Part shown: piece after piece, positions 45,470 through 56,800 of the stretch
Position numbering within the stretch: the first letter of the stretch is position 1
How the letters are laid out: the number at the start of each line of letters is the position of its first letter
The notes under the pieces: generated by a model
What the model saw: the letters and a program-made list of their open reading frames with translations, nothing else
Databases searched by the model: none
What the model was told of the DNA's origin: nothing
Translations under genes and position numbers: made by a program
Assembly: GCA_011009095.1 (NCBI GenBank)
Contig: VTPC01090433.1
Location: 27,203 to 91,202, forward strand
Direction of reading: 5' to 3'
Source: Ignelater luminosus
Taxonomy: Eukaryota; Arthropoda; Insecta; Coleoptera; Elateridae
DNA: 64,000 nt

Positions 45470-45890
45470 TGAGTAAAGTGTATCTTTTTTTCACGAGAAG
45501 GAAAGTTTGCCGCACGAGCCGTAGGCGAGTGCGCAAATCCGCCGAGTGAAAAAAAGTAATTTTACTCACGAATTGCATACAAAACTTTTTTCACGTTCGT
45601 AATAAAAATCAAGAACTACCTACTTCAATAACGGCTTTCTCGATGCGTCACATCAATGCGTTCTAATTTCTGACAAATGCCAGTGGCAGCCTCCTATGTG
45701 TTTAAATATTTTGCGTTAAAAAATGACACGTTATGATACTTTTTTTCACTCAAATGCGTGAAAAAATGAACCGTTATGGCACTTTTTTTCACGCTTCTAT
45801 CGCGATGAAACAAACGCATCCTTTATAAACGAAAATTAATGAAAAATGTTGCACTTTTTTTCACGAACGTGAAAAAAGGATATTATCAAT
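45470..45890. repeat. Cluster of CTTTTTTTCACG motifs
   Basis: At least six copies of a CTTTTTTTCAC(G) motif occur in both orientations (for example near 45485, 45548 inverted, 45590, 45742, 45783 and 45854). The last forms a local palindrome TTTCACGAACGTGAAA. No coding frame. The meaning is unknown. Confidence 0.6.
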
Positions 45891-46119
45891 AGATTTTATA
45901 CAATAACAGCAAATTCTAAAATTTTGTATTTTATTGAACTGAAAATTGATGCTTTTGGCAAAAATCTTATTATTATTGGCAAAGCATTTTGAGCCGACTT
46001 ATATTTGAAATTTTTTATTCGATACATTATTCATAACGTATTCATTCATTGTAAGTAAAGGAGTTTAGTTTCTATGAATATGCCTATATATACTGGATTT
46101 CTAAATTGTCGTTGACCGT

Positions 46120-46967
46120 CAGCAAACGCATTTAGAAGATTGAATCGGCGTTTGAGAGAGACAGGTCAAACGATATCAAACCGAATTGATGCTGGTACTT
46201 CGCAAACTCGTCTCAACCATGAACAAGAAGAATAAATTTTACAAAATGTAGTAATTCCACCGTGCATAATGTTTTAAAAGCAGATTCGTTATATCCGTAC
46301 CACTTTCGTACTGTTCAGTCGTTAACACCTAATGATTATCAAAGTCGCATTAATCAAAATTTCCATATGCAAATATTGTGGACCGATGAAGCCGTTTTTT
46401 TAAGAGACAACATTTTTAATTGTCACAATATGCATCAGTGGGTTCACGAAATTCCACAGTGTACGAGACTGTCTAGGTCAGATTCTCTTTAAATGTCTAG
46501 ATGGAAGTACTAGCAGACAACATATTGGACATCACTTTTTCCCACAACACTTTATTATTATTATTTATTTATATATTATTATTATTATTACATTATATTA
46601 ATTGAATAAATATAATTATTTTCAATTCATTAATGAACTTGTAGGCGATTTTCTGAATGCATGATGGCGCACCAGCTCATTATGCCTATAACGTCAGGAA
46701 ATGGTCGAACGAAAATTCTGCCCAGCGTTGGATAGGTCGTAGTGGCCCTATATCGTGGTTACCGTCCCCCGTTTCAATCCTTTAGAGTTTTTCGTTTGGG
46801 GCTTTCTAAAGGAACAGGTTTACCAAACACCCCCAGAAAATCTACGAGGCCTGCAAGCACAAATAATGGACAATGTACAGTTAATTACTCCACAAATGCT
46901 CAGAAATCTTCATAATTTAGTACCATTGCGAGCAACTGCCTACCTGGAAGTTAAGAGGACAATCTGA
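46120..46967 (+). pseudogene. Tc1/mariner-like transposase pseudogene
   Basis: Broken plus-strand frames contain, in order, LRETGQTISNRIDAGTSQTR (linker of the DNA-binding part), KADSLYPYHFRTVQSLTPND, QILWTDEAVFLRDNIFN (first catalytic Asp), HDGAPAHYAYNVRKW (second), and FNPLEFFVWGFLKEQVYQTP (third acidic site). This is the domain order of a Tc1/mariner family common in insects. Frameshifts, stops, a deleted part of the helix-turn-helix and an AT-rich ATT expansion at 46555-46625 show it is dead. Confidence 0.7.
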
Positions 46968-47352
46968 ACATTTGTTAAACTAAGTTATGCCAAATTTAGT
47001 TTTTACGATCAATCTGAGTAAATTTGTAATTTATAAGTTTATTAATTTGTTTCAAATCTTAAATAGATCGAGTGAGACTTGTTTGGTTACTGGATCTTCA
47101 TAAAAATTGTTTATATGCTCGTCCTATGTTGCCAGATTTAAAGTTCTTAAATTGCTTTCTCAAGGAGCAATTACGCGCCCGGAAACTTTCTTCAATAAAC
47201 GTTTTCGTTTCAGTTTTACATGGAGAATATGGCTATATAAAGCTGTCCTGCCAATTGTCGAACACCCTGTATATCTAAATTATCAGATTAATATACGTTA
47301 CAAAAATGAATAAAAAATTAGAAATTAATTAAATTGAAGATCAGAATAAAAA

Positions 47353-47742
47353 GCATTTTGGAATGTAAAGCATAACCACATCGATTTTGTTACTGAATTC
47401 GAGCAACAGTTTTTAAAAGATTTTCAAATTTCGGCGGCCATTTTGCCCATGCTTCTGAGGTGATATCAAAAAAACTAAAGGTATATGTATCTTTTATTTT
47501 TTGATGTAGAATAATGATTCTAAAGTAAAAACAGATTTTTAAAATTTTTTTAAATTTTGGCAGCCATTTCGACCCTGTTCCCGAAGAGATATCAAGAAAC
47601 GAAGATACCACTTAGTCTTTAGGTTTTGATGCAGAATCCAAATCTGATGTCGAAGTTTCAAAATTTAAAAGAAATGCGGACAAACAGACAGGCAGATAGA
47701 CTTCGCAAATTCAGTAACGACTCCGATCGGAGTTCGTTGAAC
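47353..47742. repeat. Dispersed repeat R1, copy C
   Basis: Third copy of the family at 35498 and 36489: left AAAGCATAACCACATCGATT, right TAACGACTCCGATCGGAGTT, with the same internal blocks. About 390 bases. Confidence 0.75.
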
Positions 47743-47777
47743 ATACAAACTTAAATTTTATTTTAAATTACATATTA

Positions 47778-48035
47778 CTGTACAAGTAGGCAGAACATCT
47801 TTAAGGCTTAACACCGAATAAACAGAAACTGAAGAAATGAATTCAAATAAAGCCATTACCGATTCAACAAATGCATCTATTGAAATAACAATTACCCTTA
47901 ATAAAGTACAAAACTATTAGGTTTTGCTTCTTGAAGAAGGTGCTAAAAATTAAATTCTTATCAAAAACTGATATGGCAAACATGCAAATCATGGATGTGC
48001 TGATAAATCTGATAAAAGTAGTTGTCAGTAATTTG
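47778..48035. repeat. Dispersed repeat R2, copy B
   Basis: Aligns with 40775-41050 in the same order of blocks (AACAATTACCCTTAATAAAG, CAAACATGCAAATC). It directly follows R1 copy C. Confidence 0.65.
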
Positions 48036-48149
48036 TATTTCTGAAGATTTAGTTCGTATATCCTTTGGTTCGTATTAAGTTAATATCTTTATTTTTATTT
48101 CATAATGTTGAGTTTTCTCTTAGACTTGTCCTGGAATATGCACAAAATG

Positions 48150-48600
48150 AATATGTTGACAAGAGCGGCTCAGATTTATGCGCAGCGATTGCCCAAATTG
48201 CCAACCAAATACCGCCCAACGGCTTAGACAAACGGGAAATATTATTCCCTATCGTAATTCAAACAGAAGTCGACCAAGAATGGTAAGGGATGTAAATCTA
48301 GAAGAAGAAGTTCTAAATATGGTACGAGACAATCCACATATTAGCATATGTGCTATATCAAAAACCTTAGGTGCATCAAGAAGCACTATTCATAAGATTT
48401 TGCAAGATCAGCTACAATCATTATCACAAAACTAGAGCCCGACATTTAATGGAAGAAGATTTTACAAAACGAGTTACATTTTGTGAATAGTTGTTATGGA
48501 AACACAGATGAGATTTGTAGGCTAAGAGCTGTGGGCAGAGGAAACCGTAACACTGAATTAAATTCCTTATTACAATAACGTCTACAATTCAATTTTACAA
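48150..48600 (+). pseudogene. Tc1/mariner-like transposase N-terminal relic
   Basis: Frames contain LEEEVLNMVRDNPHISICAI followed by SKTLGASRSTIHKIL, a helix-turn-helix of the kind found in Tc1/mariner transposases. After a shift comes HLMEEDFTKRVTFCE, the usual link to the catalytic domain. The catalytic part is missing. It ends close to the tRNA-Asp tandem array. Confidence 0.55.
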
Positions 48601-48696
48601 GTCATGTCCGGAAATTCTTTATACATTTACTGGCCTACCATTTTTATAATCTAAGAAAGTCAGTGAACTCAGCTAAGTCGAAAAATCTTCTCCACG

Positions 48697-48768
48697 TCCT
48701 CGGTAGTATAGTGGTCAGTATCCCCGCCTGTCACGCGGGAGACCGGGGTTCAATTCCCCGCCGGGGAG
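48697..48768 (+). tRNA. tRNA-Asp (GTC), copy 7
   Basis: One difference from copy 1: the T-loop reads TTCAATT, a permitted purine change at position 57. All stems pair. A TTTTTT run follows within ten bases. It lies outside the ZP gene, in the first unit of the tandem array. Confidence 0.93.
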
Positions 48769-49038
48769 GATTATTTTTTCTTATTTTTGAAACGTACTCA
48801 TAATTATGCAATCACCTAATCTCTTCGATGTGGTACAATTAATCAGTATTACTATTTACTAATTACCTGTTTAATAGGCAGCTCATAAAACCACTGAAAA
48901 CCATCGCTTATATTATAATAACTCCTTAAGATTTAATTTTAGAAGTTATGTTTGCAAATTCTTCATAGATTTTCTGCTCTGCCATTTTTAATCGAAAAAG
49001 TTTGGTCAACTCAGCTAAGTCGAGACATCTTTACCAGG

Positions 49039-49110
49039 TCCGCGGTAGTAAAGTGGTCAATATCCCCGCCTGTCAAGCGAGAAACCGGGGATCGATTCCC
49101 CGCCGGGGAG
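49039..49110 (+). pseudogene. Decayed tRNA-Asp copy 8
   Basis: A copy of the right length with several changes: acceptor TCCGCGG, D-arm GTAAAG, anticodon loop CTGTCAA and stem base GCGAG, and T-arm GGGGATCGATT (first T of the T-loop lost). The GTC anticodon remains. Several stem pairs and the T54 position are broken, so it is probably dead. Confidence 0.8.
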
Positions 49111-49959
49111 AATTGTTTTTTCTTATTTCTGCTAGACAACGATAATTATGCTACCATTAACATGTAAGTATGTACTGCTCCCCTGTTCAATAGGCAGCTC
49201 GTAAAACGCCGGAAAACCATTGCTAATATTATAATAACTCTCTAGAGTTTAATTTTACAAGTTATGTCTGCAAGTTCTTCATAGACTTTCTGCTATGCCA
49301 TCTTTATAATCCAAGAAGGTTGATAAACTCAGCTAAGTGGGAATATCTATCACTTCAGTTGACCAGCATAGCATTACTGTTTACTGATTCCCTGTTCAAT
49401 AGGCAGTTCGTAAAACGACGGAAAACCATTGCTAATATTATAATAACGCTCTGTAGTTCAATTTTACAAGTTATATCCGTAAATTCTGCATAGAGTTACT
49501 ACCCTACCATTTTTATAATCCAAGAAAGTCAGCAAACTTAGCTAAGGTGAAATATCTTTCAGTTTTTTAAATTTTATTTAACCATACATAATTAGTGAAT
49601 TAGTTTTACTTAGTTAAAATCGAAATTGCAATACGCAACAAGGATTGAAATAGCTTCGGTAATCATCAAGAGTTATAAAAGTGGCATTTCAGGGTATACT
49701 TCTTAAAGTGAAGAAGAAGACATTTCTTCGTGTGTTGCTTACATGAAAATTAGCAGATTTAAGAAGTTAGTAAACCCATTTACGTCATTATAATTCTAGT
49801 AACTCGAGTTCTTAATTAGTAATATAATGATCTGTGATTTGATTCCCCTTCGTTGTTATCTAATTGATCTGTGGTTTAAAACAAGTACCTTTTTTATGTA
49901 GCTTTGGTATCATTTTTAGTTCAGAATAATAAACTGAATACGTCCAAGAATATAAGAAC

Positions 49960-50660
49960 AGTAAGGATGTGCCTCATCCATTTATGTCTAAATACGGTAT
50001 ATACTCTTGAACCTAGATGCGGTGATGGGGTGGAGCACCATCTAACTGAAACCAAAGCTTCTGGCAAATATTTGACGGTTCTGACAAATCATCTCGTAGA
50101 AAATTTAAAAACATTTCTCCATTTAGAGTTCTAGGAAAAAAATGGGGGCCAATAATACAAGTAGCAAGAATGCCACACCAAACATTTGCAAAATAAACCG
50201 TTCGAAAGTGGGCAGTTTTTATACAATAAGGATTTTTTTGTGTATAATAATCACAATTATGTGGATTTACAGTACCATTATTGGAAAATGTTGCTTCATC
50301 GCTGAATATTACACAGTTTGAAAAATTATTGTTTAAATTTATTTTATTTTGAAAAAAACCTACGTAATTCCAGTCTGTTAGGGTAATCAGCTTCTGTCAG
50401 ATCTTGTATACTAAAGTGACATGGTATGGATTAAACCTATTTTCTTTTAGTATTCGGTTAACCGATGTTTGGCTAATTTCAGTTTCTCTAGCTATTGCTC
50501 TTTGACTTATATGGGGATTTGTTTCCGCAGCTTCTACTTTATTTTCCTCTCCAATTGCAATTCTTTGTTTTGATTTTTTATTGGTAGGCCAATTCTCTCT
50601 TAACGACATTTCTACAGCTTTTAGAAATCTTGTCCGTTGGTACTCTTTTTTCAGGATAGC
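49960..50660 (-). pseudogene. Tc1/mariner-like transposase relic
   Basis: On the minus strand, ETNPHISQRAIARETEISQT and SVNRILKENRFNPYHV form a helix-turn-helix. Shifted frames then give NCVIFSDEATFSNNG (first catalytic Asp), VWCGILATCIIGPHFF and QLDGAPPHH (second). The third acidic site is absent and the 3' side is cut off. Frameshifts separate the blocks. It resembles the relic at 46120 in design but is a separate copy. Confidence 0.6.
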
Positions 50661-50944
50661 GCTGAAGATATAAACGCGACGCTAAATCCGCATTTTTTTA
50701 GATTCACTGTAAATTAAAATCATGTTAGTTTTTTTATCATTTGTATACATTTTCTAATTTGAAACTAATTTTAAATGCACTAAAATTAAACTTTTTTTTG
50801 CAAACGTCAAACCGTGACAAACATAAAAACTAACAAAAAAAAACAAAGTGGAATTTCTCAGGAATCTATAATTTCTTGTGACATTATTGTTTTAAACATG
50901 AAGATTGACAAGCAAATTAACGTGTAACTATAAGTTTGAACAAA

Positions 50945-51350
50945 TTATAATAAAAATATTTTTTCCATAGCCGCTGATGGAGAAAAGGTTCCCATTACAC
51001 TGGCAGCGTTCCCTCTTTGTATAGCGAGGGTTATATGTTGAATAAAAAATTGCTTTGATCGAGCATCTCCAGTAGCCACCATCATCCTATGTCCCAATTC
51101 ATTAACAAAGTTTCTTGCTGAATTGTTCCATGGTCCCAAAGTTTCAACTGCAAATGCTAAAAATTGGTAGTTCTGATCGACTATAGTTTTATATTTATTG
51201 CATTTGCGAATAGCTGCATTCTCAGCAACTTGTCCAGCCATTTTTGTTGATATTTCGAGGTGTGAAGGTGCCAAACGAGCGTTTTCCCATTTGTCCAAGG
51301 GATAAGTGTCATCCCATCCGGTCGCTTTCCATCATCTCTGGAAATTCCAG
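50945..51350 (-). pseudogene. Retroelement pol C-terminal fragment
   Basis: A 117-residue open stretch contains AVETLGPWNNSARNFVNELG, then a basic ATGDARSKQFF and HITLAIQRGNAASVMGT. This is the signature tail of reverse transcriptases (the AVETFG.W......I...G..I...TG......L.QR.S.AIQRGNA pattern) seen in several non-LTR-like elements. Upstream sequence on this strand is not in frame. The family is remembered, not searched. Confidence 0.45.
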
Positions 51351-51696
51351 AAGGCTCCAGAAGAAATGGAATTATAATTATAATCTATAATTAGAGTTTT
51401 AATTTATATTATCCAATTTTTTAGTCGCTTTGGAAATATGTAATTTGGATTGCATTTAATATTTTAAGCCTCGTCATCACTGGTGCATCACTCTGTATAT
51501 ATTTGTAAATAAATCATAGCTATACCTACCTAATTATTTGAATTAGAATATTTGTAATTACTACCCTCACCATGATGTATCGGTAATTATATGTATACTT
51601 ATTACAGAAATAACAAATCAAATCAATAAATTTGACTACCAAACATCTTGCACAAATAATGGCCTCCCGACTTCAAGCACGCTCGAAGAAAATATA

Positions 51697-52298
51697 CAGG
51701 GTGAGTATTTTATGCTGTATCATAGTTGAGAGTAGCGTACCATACTTTTATTAGTGGCTTCACAAAAACATATATCTTTTTAAATTTATTAAAGAGTGGG
51801 CTAGCTTCTAAAATCTTCAGCACATGATCAAAGAATGTTACCCTCAACATATAAAATTTTGTCAATTTATTCTAATGGAATTAACAAGAAATTAGACCCG
51901 TTTAGACTTGGTGCTGTTATTATTAGTATGTACTATTCTGTCTTCTCTGAAAATAATTTATGAAGTTTTGAAAAATAAAAGCATACAACTTGGAAGGCTA
52001 ATTTATTATTTTAGATTACAAATAAACGTTTGTTAAAACAATAATTTTTTACTAGGTTCGTTGTTCACGTTTGCGTTGATACTTTTCTTCTTGTTCTTCT
52101 TAATGTTAAACATGCAGGTACATAATTAACACATTTCTGAATGTTTAATTTGCTATACATCAATATTTCAATAGTTGACACTGACAATAGTCTTTATTTT
52201 CATATTTAATAAATTTAAAAAAAATATTTTTTGTTAAAGCCATCTATGAAAGCATGGCGTATTGCCTATTTATAGTGCAGAATAAAATACTTACCCTG
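51697..52298. mobile_element. Inverted-repeat element, about 600 bases
   Basis: The left end CAGGGTGAGTATTTTATGCT and the reversed right end CAGGGTAAGTATTTTATTCT continue as imperfect inverted copies for about 90 bases (shared TACTTTTATTAGTGGCTT versus TGCTTTCATAGATGGCTT). The interior is non-coding. Confidence 0.65.
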
Positions 52299-52330
52299 TT
52301 AGTAGGGGCATATCCTTGTTATTTCTTATA

Positions 52331-53590
52331 TGAGGCTTGCTGGAAAAATTCTGTGCAATCGGGTACTTCCGGTGGTGTCAGCGTTGTGCCATTGTCAAAT
52401 TGAAAAAATTGTAACCTATAATTCAGATGCCAGTTCGTACTCAAACTAATCAATTCTGTTTACATAGCACTTTGAAAAAAGTAATTTTGTGAAAAAATGA
52501 AACTCTCGCGTGAACATTTTAGAGCAATGAGTTTGTACGATCTTCAAAGCAACTTAACACCTAAACAATGCATAGAACGGCTTAATGTGGCTTTTGGTGA
52601 GGAACTTTTTAAAATTGGTTTGCTGAGTTCCAGCGTGGACGTTTGTTTCTCAGTGATGAATTTCGTGAAAGTCGTTCATTCACGTCTGGTGTTGCCACTA
52701 ACGTTGATGCTGTGCGTGAAATGATTGGGCGAGATCGGCATGCGTGACTTGGGGGGTCACCTTGGGCATTGACGTGAAAGCAAAATACACTATTTTACAC
52801 GATTATCTAAACGTACGGAAGCCTTGCAGTCGCTGGATTCTACATAGTTTGAGATAAGCTCAAAAGAATCGTATGGATTGAGGCAGAGAAATGCTGAAGA
52901 AATTCAACCGAGGTCGTTCATCAAATTTAGTGCACGACATTGTTAGTGGTGATGAAAATTGGATCTACTCATGTGAGTCGTAAACTAAATAACAATCCAC
53001 TGTTTGGATGTTTTGAGGTGAGTCGAAATCCACAAAAGTTGTTTGTTCATGCAGTGTTGCAAAGCAAATGATCTCTCGTTTCTTCCGTATTTCTGAATAT
53101 GTGGTAACCAAAGCTTTAGAGGATCGAAAAACTATGAACGCTGATTGGTACACAACAATTTGTTTACCGAAAGTCATTGGTGGAATCAGAAAGACAGTCC
53201 AAATCAGCGCAGCCTTTTTCACCATGACAACGCGGGTGCCCACATAGCTTTATAAACTGTCGACTTTTTAGCCAGTGAAAAAGTGAAATTGATGTTATAT
53301 TGTCCGTATTCGCCTGATCTAGCACCAAATGACTTCTTTTTTTTCTCGACAATCAAAAACAAGATGCGTGGTGAGCTTTATTCTTCGCCCAAAACAGCCG
53401 TTAAGACATTTAAGCAATGATTTCTGAGGTACCAGCTTTAGATTGCAGAAAATGCTTTGAAAATTGGTTTGAGCGCATGCAAAAGTGTTTTGACGCTAAG
53501 GGTCAATATTTTGAAAAACAATAAAGCCATTTACTAAATTGTATCAGTGTTTTTCTTAACCATTTGCAGAAATTTTTCCAGCAAACCTCG
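52331..53590 (+). mobile_element. Decayed mariner element with ends
   Basis: The left end GAGGCTTGCTGGAAAAATTC and the reversed right end GAGGTTTGCTGGAAAAATTT are near-perfect inverted ends. TA lies at 52329-52330; the right TA appears mutated. The interior carries a broken transposase. Confidence 0.75.
52497..53523 (+). pseudogene. Mariner transposase pseudogene (DD34D type)
   Basis: It starts with an intact ATG and KLSREHFRAMSLYDLQSNLT, then AFGEE, after which frames shift repeatedly. Later blocks are FCGDEWIYS-like (VVSGDENWIYS with first Asp), HHDNAGAHIAL (second), YSPDLAPNDFFF (third), and the end FENWFERMQKCFDAKGQYFE before a stop. Block order and spacing match a mariner transposase. 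At least five frameshifts and stops and some internal loss make it non-functional. It is a different subfamily from the irritans copy at 29259. Confidence 0.8.
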
Positions 53591-53617
53591 TGTCGTTGAA
53601 TATATCATACAAATACC

Positions 53618-53810
53618 CAGGGCCGGCTGGAGGTTTTGCGGGACCCTTAAAATAAAAGAAGAAACACAGTACTTTTTATTTTAAATACTTAGAAGAAATT
53701 AGAAATTTTATTTATACTGAACATATCGATACAAAGAATGAATAATTTTTTTCTCAAGGTGCTGGGCCCTGGGCAGTTGCCCCGCAAACCCGGCTCTTCA
53801 GCCGGCCCTA
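53618..53810. mobile_element. hAT-like MITE
   Basis: The 193-base element starts CAGGGCCGGCTGG and ends TTCAGCCGGCCCTA, giving inverted ends of about 12 bases. The octamer CAAATACC lies on both sides (53610-53617 and 53811-53818), an 8-base duplication typical of hAT elements. It sits about 30 bases beyond the right end of the decayed mariner. Confidence 0.8.
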
Positions 53811-53819
53811 CAAATACCC

Positions 53820-56800
53820 TACGAAATCAAAGTAAAAAATGCAATTAAGTATAGGTTATTCAATCGACTTATCAGTTAAATGCTTCAGTTTATAGATCTT
53901 AACAAATGTAAATGTGTGATTATATTCAAATACTCAAATTAGTATGTTAATACCAATATAATTATAAAAAGATAAATCTTATTACGAAAATAATTTCTTT
54001 TTATTGTCCATTGTATACTATGATAGTAATTTGATTTCATCAACATTCGTGCATGCTTGGAATAATGATTTACGTACTACTCGATTAATCTTAAAAATAA
54101 AATCACTAAAGTATTTAATAATAAAAAAATTGATAGCTTTATTTTTACGTTGCAAAAAGATAAAATTGTAACATAACATAAAAATCAAATTTTCTTTAAA
54201 ACGTGATCATTTCGAAGCTCTTTATGTGTTACACCCACGCCCATTTAAAGTGTAAATTACTTCAATTAATCTCTTAAAGAAAATTCATCCTAATCTTTAG
54301 CAATATTCATTGCACGCTGCTCTTGTTTTAGTATCTCTAATTAATATCGAAAACAAAATTAGTTATAGTAATTTAGTAGAATGCATGAATGCACTCAAAC
54401 GTCTTAAGATAGCATCGTATTTAATAAAACAGTGTGTAACCTTTGGGTTTTTGTTTTTTAAAATGTAGTTATTGCAAGGTTAATTTTTATATCTGAAATT
54501 ATTTAAATCTCCAAAGGTTGTGTAAAGGAAATTGGTAAGGTCGATGATGTTTCTGTAAATGAAAAAAATATATTTCATGTAAGTAGTTAACGGTACGATA
54601 GATTTGTTTGAAGTTTTTACCTTATCTCTTTATTTAATTTTGCATAAAAAACAAATTTACTATGCATATGAGTTACAGATGTATAGAAAGGCAATAAAAC
54701 ATAAAGTCTTAAACTGTTATTTTATAAAGAAAAAGAAAACCAAAATAATTCTACTTTTCTTATATATCAATGTATCAATCCTCGAAAACAATGACTGAGG
54801 ATGCTCTCCCATAATTCATACAGTGTGTCTCGCTTTACACATACCTGGAAATATAAAAAATCAAAAGGCCATTGGAAAAGCTGTTTAGAATATTAAAAAA
54901 AATTTAAATTTGTTTACTTTTGATTCTTAATTAAGAGCAGAATTCTCAAAATAAATTTTAAGATATTTGTGGTTTAAATTTTTAATTCGACGCCTCTCCT
55001 AAAAAGTTATTGAGAATGAATAATTTCGAATTCTACTAACTCATACTGTTAGACGTTGGTATCGATCTTGTCAACTCAAGTTTGTCGGGAACAAAACAAT
55101 AGAAGAACTTTTTGAGTTTACTCTGAGAAACAACAAAGCGGTTAGCTATTTCTTGACATAAACTATTACGCAATAAATCTGAATAAGGGGTAACATCTAT
55201 ACAGCCATTTGTGATCTATGAACAACTCGATCGTGCATTTGTTTGTAATTGAGCTGTCCAACACCGAATTAATGACGATGAGTGTCAGTGCTGTTATTGG
55301 GTTTTTAATTTTTAGGAAAACAATTTGTGTGTCGTTTGAGCTACTGCTATTTCTATTCCTTAATTTTACAGTTTTGACATTTCTTAGGGTAAAAAACACT
55401 ATCCTCAATAACAAACTGTTGGGGTACCATCTAATAGGTTTTCTTATAGATCTACTGTTCCCAGGAATACGATAATTTTGCTGGACAGTGTAATTACAAA
55501 CTGGACTGTAATACTATTGAAAGCTTTTACAACTAAAAAAATATCTTTTATATTCACTTTTATCAAACCATCTACAATCATACTTTATACAAACCTAATA
55601 TAAAGTCTATTTATGGCAAATTAGTTACACCCACATGAAGTGCATATATGTAACCGTATAGAGACAACAGTTATTTGTGGCTTAAAGAATAACAAATAAA
55701 TAACATTCATTTAACAGATTTCGTTATTGTTAATAATACGAATGACACAAAAATTTTAAGATATAATAAGCCTAAATAATATAGTGTGGCAAATGAAATC
55801 CGAAACGCTTATTTAACTGCGAACAGTGTTATATATGTACAAGTACTTTAATGGCTTTTACGATGTGGTTTTATCACGATTCTTACATTTTTTTTATACC
55901 ACGGTTAATGATAATGGAGGTTAAAAGAGTGACTGCAATTCATTTAATCGTTTTCATCAATAACGAGTTTGTAATATTCGGTATGTTCTGGTAAATAATG
56001 TTAACATTTTCATAGTTTTACGCTTGTTATAACACAAGAATATTATAATTTGATTCCCATCAGCTGGTATCACCAATAATCAACTTGTAATACGCAAATA
56101 ATTTCTAATATTATATATAATTTACTGAAAATGTCTGGTTACAGTTAATACATTTTAGTTATTTCCTTACCACCAGAGCATTAAATAAACGATGCATTCC
56201 TAAATGAAAAGTGTGTGAAATAAAACAAATACCTACATGTGATGATAAGTTTATTATTGAGAAATACCTTCACATTTAAAATGCAGTGATATCTTGGTTT
56301 CCACCTGATTGGTTTAGGATACCGTAAACGTATAAAAGGAAACGGTATCGATAAGGAAACGAAACCCACTTAATTTATTTCTTAGAAATTTATGCCATAT
56401 TGTTGTAATTTTTGTTTATTATTTTCACTGTTTTATATCAATCTCCAGGCTCTATTTGTCTTAATAATGTTTTTATTTTTTACTTAATATTGATCGAAAG
56501 GTCATCTTAGACTGTCTTTAACTGTATCTTTCACTGTGTGATGAAATCAAGATAATCACCCAGCTCTAAATATACTACGTTTGGATATACAGGGTGTTTC
56601 TAAATGATTGCAAAATATTTGAAGGGGCGACTCCTTGGCTTATTTTAAGACAAAAAGTTCATACAAATATTATTCCCAAAACACCTCCCGAAGAAGATAT
56701 AGTTTCTAGAAAGTTAACCTCACAATTACGTGTTTCTCATTTCATTAAGTGTATGTTTCACAAAAACGCAAAAGCTAGAGATGCGGCGTAAGAAGACCTT

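Larger units (their letters stand above)
48573..49560 (+). repeat. Degenerate tandem array of tRNA-Asp units
   Basis: A unit of ATAATAACKCT..AATTTTACAAGTTATG, then TTCTTCATAGA, then CAGCTAAGT, recurs about four times (starting near 48573, 48905, 49230 and 49440). The first two units carry a tRNA-Asp after the CAGCTAAGTCG block; in the third the tRNA is gone and the fourth ends in plain sequence. The spacing varies, so copies have drifted and shrunk. Confidence 0.7.

Noticed and set aside
54604..54798. 64-residue lysine-rich frame
   Set aside because: Low-complexity AT-rich sequence with no codon structure or homologous motif.
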